This document shows positions 57,301-62,273 of a DNA stretch of 64,000 nt, piece by piece. The stretch lies in NCBI RefSeq assembly GCF_020882245.1, contig NC_083597.1:88576152-88640151 (forward strand), given 5' to 3'. The notes beneath the pieces are model-generated. The model did no database searches and had not been told where the DNA came from. It worked only from the letters and a program-made list of their open reading frames with translations. The translations under genes and the position numbers were made by a program. Numbering within the stretch: position 1 is the stretch's first letter; each line of letters opens with the position of its first letter. Source of the DNA: Rhopalosiphum padi (Eukaryota > Arthropoda > Insecta > Hemiptera > Aphididae).

Positions 57301-57927
57301 AATATATAGTATTCCGATAAATTGATAACTATTTTCGCGTTTAAAATAAAATGACTCATATATGAACATACACTTATATTTCAGTGAACACTATACGTTT
57401 TTCATAAATACATTGAGACAGTGCTAAATCAAATCACGCAGTACAATATCCTAGATAATAATATTCTCGTTCCGCTTTGGAAGTCTTCCGCATTATAACA
57501 CAATGATTTACAGGGACTTGAACTTATTATGACGCAAACCTTTTTTATTAAAAATATCAAATACGAAATGTAATTCCGTCGTGATTTTTAGCTATAACGT
57601 GGACATGAATTTTACCAATTTTTTTTTTTTTCAGGTGACCGAAAATCTGGTGGGAAAATGGACGACAAGACCGGTCAGCGGATGAACGGCGTCGAGTCGG
57701 CGGACGAGATGGAGACTAAAAGCAGCAGCCACCGGGCGAGCCGCGGTTCAAGTCGGGTCCGCCGGTCAACGGTCAGCCAATCGGTGAGCATCGTGGCCGA
57801 GCTGGCGTTCCTGACAGCCGCCACGACCAGCTGGTCGACCGGTTGTCCAGTAGACGCCGCCGTGGGTGGCCTCGTGTCACTGGCGCTAGCCGTTTCGCCG
57901 CCACTGGTCCTGTGGCTCCTGAACTGA
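215..57927 (+). CDS. DIP/lachesin-like three-Ig GPI-anchored adhesion protein (gene span, 5' partial)
   Basis: Nine exons join in one open frame of 454 residues; the 5' end (signal peptide) is outside the window. Three Ig domains are visible, each with the canonical Cys-Trp-Cys set: Ig1 C30/W42/C91, Ig2 C134/W146/C189, Ig3 C232/W244/C288. They are followed by a Thr-rich stalk (residues 306-342), a short basic linker and a hydrophobic tail (about 432-454) that looks like a GPI signal. Motifs such as CYMCQINT, VPPDI and CIASNDVPPAVSKR are hallmarks of the insect DIP/lachesin/IgLON family. Members of that family sit on neuronal surfaces and bind Dpr proteins or each other to specify synaptic partners. 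The GREAIL, KVGW and ASNDVPP segments resemble Drosophila DIP-gamma most, from memory, so the paralogue call is tentative. Boundaries between Ig domains fall in phase 1, as is usual for Ig genes. All introns are GT-AG. Confidence 0.9.
1938..1980 (+). repeat. Possible short relic of the gattctgagcgg dispersed repeat
   Basis: The segment around 1941-1975 carries tttctatgagaagcgatgaa followed by tgtattggtttta. It resembles the left end of the copies at 14194, 26626 and 55921 (gattctgagcggagcgatga consensus). Only about 40 bp can be matched by eye, so this could be chance. Confidence 0.35.
2180..2920. promoter_or_regulatory. GC-raised intronic patch with a TATA-like motif
   Basis: This stretch is clearly richer in G+C and CpG than the surrounding intron. 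Near its right edge is tataaaag (about 2871-2878), followed about 30 bp later by cttgcagtgacg, the spacing of an arthropod TATA/initiator core promoter. It could start a shorter transcript of the gene or a non-coding RNA, or simply be an enhancer. A 92-codon open frame at 2522-2800 has no recognisable domain and is not called. Confidence 0.25.
6852..6866. repeat. (AC)n microsatellite
   Basis: A short run of about seven AC units is visible directly. Confidence 0.8.
8229..8607. mobile_element. pogo/Tigger-like MITE (379 bp) with TA target duplication
   Basis: The left end cagtggaacctcgataagtc and the reverse complement of the right end, cagtagaacctcgaaaagtc, match at 18 of 20 positions. TA dinucleotides flank both ends (8227-8228 and 8608-8609), as expected for Tc1/mariner-pogo insertions. 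Sub-terminal repeats of the ttcgactta type recur near both ends (about 8273-8300 and 8566-8590). There is no transposase ORF, so it is non-autonomous. The CAGTRGAACCTC terminus is typical of Tigger/pogo families. Confidence 0.85.
8640..9120. promoter_or_regulatory. GC-raised intronic patch, possible regulatory element
   Basis: Directly downstream of the MITE, the sequence becomes CpG-richer and more complex than the flanking AT-rich DNA. No ORF or recognised motif was found. A cis-regulatory role is inference only. Confidence 0.2.
11288..11495 (+). CDS. DIP-like gene, exon 2 (second half of Ig1)
   Basis: The acceptor is attaaag (AG at 11286-11287) and the donor ggtaatt splits after one base (exon end 11495). 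The exon is 208 nt, phase 0 in and phase 1 out, residues 40-108. It supplies the core Trp (W42 in VGWLKAEDQTIL), an NNT sequon at 70-72, and the Y-corner motif SDKGCYMCQINT with core C91. C88 and C104 (QIGCVDVK) are extra cysteines beyond the core pair and may form a second disulfide, as I recall in some DIPs. Translation runs straight into VPPDI of exon 3. Confidence 0.92.
14190..14560 (+). repeat. Dispersed AT-rich repeat, copy A (left-end type)
   Basis: It begins gattctgaaaggagcgatga at 14194 and shares caccaaatattttatttg about 315 bp further in (14509) with copy B at 26626, where the same motif lies about 286 bp in. Matching motifs in the same order and similar spacing indicate common descent. 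The right limit is uncertain. Confidence 0.5.
17030..17745 (+). repeat. Dispersed AT-rich repeat, copy D (right-end type)
   Basis: The motif ccgctcagaataatttttt at 17652, preceded by ataaaccgttt and followed about 60-70 bp later by acgcactcgaca, matches copy E at 51155 in the same order (ctgctcagaat, then gacccactcgaca). Upstream, ctgaaaccataaaatcta (17150) also has a counterpart in copy E (50862). The left limit is uncertain. Confidence 0.5.
18454..18624 (+). CDS. DIP-like gene, exon 3 (first half of Ig2)
   Basis: The acceptor is a T tract plus ttcatag and the donor is gtgagc at 18625. The exon is 171 nt, phase 1 both sides. It completes V109 from the base left over in exon 2 and encodes residues 109-165. 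It opens with VPPDIKDEE, the hinge motif between Ig1 and Ig2 of the DIP/lachesin family. The I-set start follows with NAT sequon 129-131, core C134 (LACKAKGNPLP) and W146 (ITWKREDG). The phase-1 exit matches exon 4. Confidence 0.93.
18625..21370 (+). other. Intron 3 (about 2.7 kb)
   Basis: AT-rich, from gtgagc to ttgaccag. A 96-codon minus-strand open frame at 19038-19328 shows no domain and is judged a chance ORF. No other feature was found. Confidence 0.85.
21371..21499 (+). CDS. DIP-like gene, exon 4 (second half of Ig2)
   Basis: Acceptor gaccag, donor gtgagt at 21500. The exon is 129 nt, phase 1 both sides, residues 166-208 with the split L166 shared with exon 3. It carries the D-x-M-G-x-Y-x-C signature (DRSQMGHYLC, core C189), then IASNDVPPAVSKRITLNV, one of the most diagnostic segments of the insect DIP/lachesin group. 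The chosen acceptor is the only one that keeps the phase and this motif together. Confidence 0.93.
21500..23224 (+). other. Intron 4 (about 1.7 kb)
   Basis: AT-rich intron from gtgagt to catttcag. Short ORFs on both strands at 21494-21927 are chance frames. Nothing else was recognised. Confidence 0.85.
23225..23363 (+). CDS. DIP-like gene, exon 5 (first half of Ig3)
   Basis: Acceptor catttcag, donor gtaaat at 23364. The exon is 139 nt, phase 1 in and phase 2 out, residues 209-254 plus two bases of G255. It encodes SPFVWVTTQIV, then VRLECFVESFP with core C232 and VNYWTNEKGD with W244, the A-C strands of the third Ig domain. The phase-2 split matches the single leading base of exon 6. Confidence 0.92.
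25986..26015. repeat. C10-A20 homopolymer junction
   Basis: Ten C residues are followed directly by twenty A residues. The A tract could be a relic retroposon tail, but no element body was recognised upstream. It may also be a simple low-complexity expansion. Confidence 0.7.
26620..26960 (+). repeat. Dispersed AT-rich repeat, copy B (left-end type)
   Basis: It starts ttttagattctgatcggagc followed by gatgaatgtatt. It shares this left end with copies at 14194 and 55921, and the inner motif caccaaatattttatttg (26912) with copy A. The extent beyond the inner motif is not certain. Confidence 0.55.
27951..28000 (+). mobile_element. Truncated hAT-type MITE, left arm
   Basis: It begins caatggcgtatttatgtggg and continues into gttaggggttt, matching the left 40 bp of the complete element at 34172 with few differences. 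No matching right terminus was found downstream, so it appears truncated or too diverged to close. Confidence 0.55.
28450..29850. promoter_or_regulatory. CpG-rich block within intron 5
   Basis: About 1.4 kb is strongly enriched in G+C and CpG against AT-rich surroundings, with G runs at about 28919-28931 and 29108-29117, CCG repeats near 29011-29023 and many CGCG motifs. Overlapping open frames on both strands (for example 28633-29007 + and 28747-29163 -) are low in complexity and rich in Arg, Pro and Ser. They are probably a by-product of few stop codons in GC-rich DNA. The block may be an internal promoter, an enhancer or a non-coding RNA start. Chance isochore-like variation cannot be excluded. 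Confidence 0.4.
29872..29899. repeat. (ATT)n microsatellite
   Basis: A run of about nine ATT units is visible directly, with an (AT)n run just upstream at about 29678-29698. Confidence 0.8.
34172..34334. mobile_element. hAT-type MITE (163 bp) with perfect 8-bp target duplication
   Basis: The left end caatggcgtatata and the reverse complement of the right end, cagtggcgtaaata, match at 12 of 14 positions. The element is flanked on both sides by ctaaccaa (34164-34171 and 34335-34342), an exact 8-bp duplication diagnostic of hAT-superfamily insertion. There is no coding capacity. The C-rich interior (accccccttg, ctcccccccct) recurs in the partial copy at 58062-58125. Confidence 0.88.
34467..34615 (+). 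CDS. DIP-like gene, exon 6 (second half of Ig3)
   Basis: Acceptor tgtttcag, donor gtaagt at 34616. The exon is 149 nt, phase 2 in and phase 1 out, residues 255-304. It encodes QKYYTEEVKNNYRVNMYL, then LDKNDLGTYSCFATNSMGQG with core C288, the Y-corner and the typical C-terminal strand of an I-set domain. NSS at 298-300 is an N-glycosylation sequon. It ends SVRVH, where Ig3 closes before the stalk. Confidence 0.93.
39364..39395. repeat. (AT)n microsatellite
   Basis: About 15 consecutive AT units are visible directly. Confidence 0.85.
39590..40010. promoter_or_regulatory. GC-raised, complex intronic patch
   Basis: This stretch has markedly more CpG and less homopolymer content than its flanks and contains no ORF of note. 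A regulatory role (enhancer for the neuronal gene) is inference from composition alone. Confidence 0.22.
43610..43866 (-). pseudogene. Decayed BED zinc-finger fragment of a hAT-type transposase
   Basis: On the minus strand one frame reads FFKDRNSPIKCTLCSMNY and then ENNLKKLSSKVPPVN. This is the spacing of a BED finger (aromatic start, C-x2-C, then NL-x2-H-L...H), but the two histidines expected after NLKK and SSK are absent. A neighbouring frame continues with a Ser/Thr/Gln-rich tail ending SDIFRNLS, as is common between BED finger and catalytic core, so a frameshift separates the two parts. No catalytic domain follows, and stop codons lie upstream. It is probably a relic of a ZBED/hAT insertion. 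Confidence 0.5.
45400..46300. promoter_or_regulatory. GC-raised stretch upstream of exon 7
   Basis: CpG-containing, less repetitive sequence leads up to exon 7. An open frame at 46236-46493 encodes a hydrophobic stretch and then runs into exon 7 out of frame; it is judged incidental. Splicing or transcriptional control is possible but unsupported. Confidence 0.18.
46376..46489 (+). CDS. DIP-like gene, exon 7 (Thr-rich stalk)
   Basis: Acceptor tgcttcag, donor gtaaat at 46490. The exon is 114 nt, phase 1 both sides, so it is symmetric and skippable without frame loss. It encodes IIMPTTVPPTTSTTT, an eight-Thr run, then LPSTTRMATTST: 20 of 37 whole codons are threonine, using all of ACG, ACC, ACA and ACT. 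Such segments are usually O-glycosylated, rod-like stalks that lift Ig domains off the membrane. The reverse strand and other frames give Val- or His-rich shadows. An alternative AG two bases downstream (46376-46377) would shift the frame. Exon identity rests on phase, splice sites and composition rather than domain homology. Confidence 0.75.
46490..49251 (+). other. Intron 7 (about 2.8 kb)
   Basis: AT-rich with many homopolymer runs. It ends in an excellent polypyrimidine tract (about 49230-49249) and cag. No gene or element was recognised. Confidence 0.75.
49252..49296 (+). CDS. DIP-like gene, exon 8 (45-nt microexon)
   Basis: Acceptor with a long T tract ending ttttcag, donor gtaaag at 49297. 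The exon is 45 nt, phase 1 both sides. It encodes V(343)VPSPATKRKSHTIS, a short basic linker between stalk and C-terminal exon. Being symmetric it could be included or skipped without changing the downstream frame. Support is splice-site quality and perfect phase fit with exons 7 and 9; the sequence is too short for homology. Confidence 0.65.
50700..51245 (+). repeat. Dispersed AT-rich repeat, copy E (right-end type)
   Basis: The motif gaccgtttctgctcagaatt near 51147-51166, followed by a tcgtatacaacgat segment and then gacccactcgacacc, parallels copy D at 17646-17735. Inner segment actgaaaccaaaaatctaaa (50861) also matches copy D. The left limit is uncertain. Confidence 0.5.
53780..53798. repeat. 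(AC)n microsatellite
   Basis: A run of about nine AC units is visible directly. Confidence 0.75.
53880..54560. promoter_or_regulatory. GC-raised, CpG-containing intronic patch
   Basis: It includes ccccggtggcgcac, cccccggccgatttccgggc and gggcggtgttggtggcg within AT-rich surroundings, interrupted by a TA-type microsatellite (54163-54196). No ORF has a recognisable product. It is a possible enhancer or internal promoter on composition alone. Confidence 0.22.
55517..55536. repeat. (GT)n microsatellite
   Basis: About ten GT units are visible directly. Confidence 0.8.
55917..57000 (+). repeat. Dispersed AT-rich repeat, copy C (both ends present)
   Basis: The left end is ttttagattctgagcagagt (55917-55936), as in copies A and B. 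The right end is ttcacttagaatagtttttc near 56921, followed by gcgtataatgattt, as in copies D and E. It is the only copy here in which both end types occur in order, giving about 1.1 kb. The two ends carry an inverted motif, TTCTGAGCGGA against TCCGCTCAGAA in consensus. An (AT)n run (56151-56177) lies inside. Confidence 0.5.
56151..56177. repeat. (AT)n microsatellite
   Basis: About 13 AT units are visible directly, inside dispersed-repeat copy C. Confidence 0.8.
57635..57927 (+). CDS. DIP-like gene, terminal coding exon 9 (linker and GPI signal)
   Basis: Acceptor with a twelve-T tract plus cag; TGA stop at 57925-57927. The 293-nt coding part enters in phase 1 and encodes residues 358-454. It opens with DRKSGGKMDDKTGQRMNG, then a Ser/Arg-rich stretch (SSHRASRGSSRVRRS), a moderately hydrophobic segment, and a final hydrophobic tail GGLVSLALAVSPPLVLWLLN ending without charged residues. 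A C-terminal tail of this kind is typical of GPI-anchored DIP/IgLON proteins; the omega site cannot be fixed by eye. The exon is much GC-richer than exons 1-6. No other C-terminal exon was seen. Confidence 0.82.
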
Positions 57928-59420
57928 ATCTCGCCAGGAGGTCTACACAATAACCGACGGCAGAAACAGACAACAGGGGCGAACACGGGACGGGCGCGAG
58001 CCGACAGAAATCCGATCGGATTTCATGTAATTAAGTTTTTGTAATCGTTTTTTTTATTTAATTTTTGAATCACCTCTCCCTAACTTCCCCCCCCCCCTAG
58101 AAAATTGCCGTGTATTACGCCACTGGCCACTTAACCGACGTCACCACATTAACGTTATCGCTGAATACCTACATTCGTGGTATATGTGTCTACCGATTAC
58201 CCACTCAACCAACCAACCAACCAATATAATAATGATATAAATTTAATTTCCCTACGGTTGTATTTGGGTACGCGATTGAAAACCAAAATCGCGTGATCGC
58301 CAAGTACATTATAAATACGCAAATAACCTGATTTGCCGTCTAACGTCATCACGTCCGTTTAAAGAACATTTTTTAACTATTTACACAATATTTGCTAATT
58401 TGATTTATACACTGCAATCGGACAGAATTCTATAACTGTTGGTTTATTGTGATTAATATTGTTCGATTCGAAAATATATTTACAATACCATTACTGGTTG
58501 TTAACATTTATAACCTATGAATAATTAATTCAGAAGTCTCACGTACATAGTTTATTTGTTTGACTTCAAAGAAATTCATATGATACGATTTGACTTGTCC
58601 TGTTGATTATTTTTAATAAGCTTTTTTTGAAATCTGCAGACGTTCAATCTAAAGATAATAAAATACGAAAATGATTATTTTATAACGTATACCCGAGATC
58701 GTTCGTTACGGACTAATTTGTTACGCATCGTACCCCGTCAAAACTGAAACCTTGTCAACAATTTATCGATGTAAGTACTGATTTGATAACTTTCAAAACT
58801 TGTTAATCGTGCTATTTGTCAAACAAAACTTTTTTTTTTTGTAATTGGAACGATTGAAATTTTTAAGTGACCCCTGTCATTTTTGTTTTGTATGTTTCAT
58901 CATATTTTCTGATTAATTGCAATGATTCAATATAAACCTTTGATAAAACTAACAAAAAATTACGCGCAATAAATTTCTGTAACGATTGAGAATAAAATTG
59001 CTCAAATGTAATCGTAAAAAATGTTCATTTTACGACATGGTTATTTTGTCATTAATCGAATAACATAATTTTGTTTCATAATATTACACCGAATTGTATT
59101 TTATTCATTTGCCATTCCTTAACAAAAATTCTTACTGTCCTTAAGGCATCTAAATACCTTAGAAAATTATCAAATATTTAATTTGTTATTGTCTTGAATT
59201 TTGATAATGTACAAAAACATAAAATTAAGAACTGTACCATGTGTAAATACCATATCAATGTTATACCTGTATTGTTTATTTAGCTAAAAGTTTATTACTA
59301 CTAATAATTATTACTATACGTGAATAAAATATAATTTTTAATACCTGATTTATTTTAAAGTTTCACATAATAAACAAAATATAATGAATAATACTATGCT
59401 GTTAATAATAATAAAATAGT
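57928..59420 (+). other. Probable 3' UTR of the DIP-like gene
   Basis: Sequence after the TGA holds several AATAAA signals: 58657-58662, 58968-58973, 58991-58996 and 59323-59328. The true cleavage site cannot be chosen from sequence alone. The region includes an 18-bp palindrome at 58007-58024 and a truncated hAT-type MITE arm ending at 58125. Confidence 0.45.
58062..58125. mobile_element. Truncated hAT-type MITE, right arm
   Basis: A C-rich tract (aacttcccccccccccctag) leads to gtgtattacgccactg. The right end of the complete element at 34334 reads tatttacgccactg after a similar C tract. No matching left terminus or duplicate of the following gccactta was found upstream, so the copy is truncated. 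It lies in the probable 3' UTR. Confidence 0.55.
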
Positions 59421-62077
59421 GTTAGTAATTCAGTGAAATATGTTATATTATATGTGTATAAAAAAATTGTTCTAGACATAATATTATGTATGTGTTATTT
59501 TTTTTTTTTTTAAATATAAATAAATATATACAGGTTGATTTATAGAAATATAAATTTGATTTCAACAAAACTAAAAGTTATCTGACATACCTAACAGATG
59601 GCTTATTTTGAATATTTGTTCTGTCATTTATATATTGTCTATTTTCAATGCGAGGTGTATTTAATAAATAAAATGTTATAAAAAATAACCCAAAAATTAT
59701 CTAGATATAATATTATATCAGATAATTTAAAACTTGCATTTGTTAAATATAATTTTGTCATCGGTGTTTACAGAGGATGCTGAGTATATTATAAAATAAA
59801 ATACACGTAATGTTAAATAAATATAAATATATATACCTAATATAATAAAAATTAAATTAAAATCAAATTAATATGCCATATATTGTAATAACTTAGATAA
59901 ATTAACGCCTTTAATAATAATAAATAAAATATTTATTTTAAACGTAATATAAAATTTAAAATCATATTAAAAACATTCTAAATAATTTATCTCACAAATT
60001 AATTTTATTTTAATAAATAAATAAATTATTTTACCTAGACATGATAAAAAGATAAATATTTTAAACTATAACAATTCAATCATCAAACGTAAGTAATATA
60101 TTATTTAAATTCCATTTAAACGTATTTAATAAACAGGGTTATTTATCAAGCATACTCACGCTTGTATTATTCTTTAAAAACTCATACATTGGATTGTATT
60201 ATTATTGTGTAACCAGTCGCTTGGATTAGTATAGCATAATAATAAATAGCGTTCAGTGGATGATATACTTATTTTATTCAATGAGAACCACATTTTTTAC
60301 CGTTAATCTTAAATCAGTTTTTTTTTTTTTTTTTTTGAAAATGTCGATGCATTGTTACTTTTAAGATTTCAGTTTTTGAAAACTAGTGTTGTTATTCAAG
60401 ATGCTCAAAATGTTATATTTTATATATTGGACGGCGTGTTGTGTAGGCAATTTCACTACATCGGCGTGTACGTGACTTATTAGTTATTACCCGACCCTGC
60501 TTCATTAAAAAAATATACTATAACATTGATGTGGAATGTGCAACACGAATCATCGTATAACACGTCATATTTATTTATTATTCGACAAGGTGCGTTTGAA
60601 AAGAAACATTACAGTATTTTTTTAACTATTGGTTGAATTTAATCAAGAGTCTTATTAATTTCTAAAACACGGTGACTTAATTAGTTGTATAATGAATAGT
60701 AGTCAGAAATAAGTAGGTGGGTAGATACTATATATTATAGATAGATTCATACTCGATATACAAGCACTAAATTTATTAAAACAGAGAAATTTGGAAACAT
60801 TCATGTATCATACATGCATGTTTACGTTAAAACCTGTTCTCAACTGATAAGTTAAAACTTTACTAACATAATTATTAACTTTTCTAATCATGGAAATTAA
60901 TATTATAGCAATATTATACTACAGTAAAAACAAAATTTAAGTGATGTTATATAATGACTATAACTTCAAAACCACGTAATTTCAATTTCAATTTTAATAT
61001 TTATTTATTTTTTTTTTTTTAGGAGAGCCATAAAATAATTCATTTAATCCTGGAAAATGATTTACTAATTTTCTTACATTTTAATAAACACTAGATTAGT
61101 GTAGTTTGAAAATTATCATTTAAAATATAATATATTTATATGATATAATATTTTTATTTGGTTACTTATATTTGGTACATTTATGAGATATAACAGTAAA
61201 AATAATGAATATAATATAATATATCGTAAAATATTAAGATACACCCAATTTAAATAAAAATAGCATAGATAAAAAATTGTTCATGTTATTTCTAAATATT
61301 GTATTTATATTTATAAATAATAATATTTTATTCTTTTTAGTTGATACTACAATAATGCAATCAAATCATTAAAAAAAAAAAATGTTTTGATCTTTAACCA
61401 TGTTAGTGAAAAAATGTGTTTTATTTCATATATCACAGCTCAAATATACAATTGCATAATATTTTTTAAAAATTATTTTTTTGTTTTAAACACTATTCAT
61501 TAAATAATATGAAAAATAAAAAATAAAATTTAGTGCTGAAATGGTTTACCTACCTTATATAAATCAATAGCTTGAGTTAAATATAGATTATTATTTTTTA
61601 CGTATACAAACTTTATAATAAAATAAAATAGACTAATATAAAATAATATTTTATTCCTTTTTTTGCATGAATTATGTATAATTTAATAATATTAATAATA
61701 TATAGATAATATTTATATAAAATTGTTTTAATATGAATATAGTTATTAATTCTTAAATATTTCTTAGCATAATTATTTAGAAAATTTTATAATTAAGAAT
61801 AATTTACTTTAATATCATTTTTTATATTTTCTTTATTAAAATACCTTTAAAAAATATCGATATTTTTTTACGATAAACTTTCGTGGAGTATATCCAGTTC
61901 TATACAATTTTCTTTCATTTATCCAGTATTAATAAGGAACGACTATATATAAATAACTATATTTCATTTTGTATACATATTTTCAGAACCACCTCACCAT
62001 AGAATGATATCACACTGGTCAATAAAGTGGTAAAACACAATATTTTGAGTATTTTTGGAAATAATATTTGTCTAAGC
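59421..62077. other. AT-rich intergenic DNA
   Basis: Very AT-rich with homopolymer runs (for example poly-T at about 60318-60336 and 61009-61020). No ORF, RNA gene or element was recognised between the adhesion gene and the transposase-like gene. Confidence 0.6.
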
Positions 62078-62120
62078 TAGGGTGACCATAAAAATAAAAT
62101 AAAAATACGGGACACTTTAG
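62078..62120 (-). mobile_element. Candidate 3' terminus of a hAT element
   Basis: tagggtgaccataaaaataa begins at 62078, about 200 bp beyond the stop codon of the minus-strand transposase ORF, and is followed by atacgggacactttag. Ac-like hAT termini begin YAGGG, so this could be the 3' end of the element carrying the ORF. The 5' end would lie past position 64000 and cannot be checked here. If correct, the bases just outside (gtctaagc, 62070-62077) should be duplicated there. Confidence 0.35.
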
Positions 62121-62273
62121 TTACTTAACTAAAAAAAAAAAAAAAAGGAAATTCTAATTTTAACTAAATATATTAATATAAAAAAAACAAATTAAATGTA
62201 TGTTGTATAATAGTTTTTAAATACAAATAAAATATTAATAAGTATAATATGTACACAAAAGTCCAAAAAAAAA

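Larger units (their letters stand above)
49297..57634 (+). other. Intron 8 (about 8.3 kb)
   Basis: AT-rich. It contains dispersed-repeat copies E (about 50700-51245) and C (about 55917-57000), microsatellites at 53780-53798, 54163-54196, 55517-55536 and 56151-56177, and a GC-raised patch at about 53880-54560. Small ORFs at 51417-51608 and 55613-55846 lack recognisable domains. It ends with a long T tract and cag. Confidence 0.8.
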
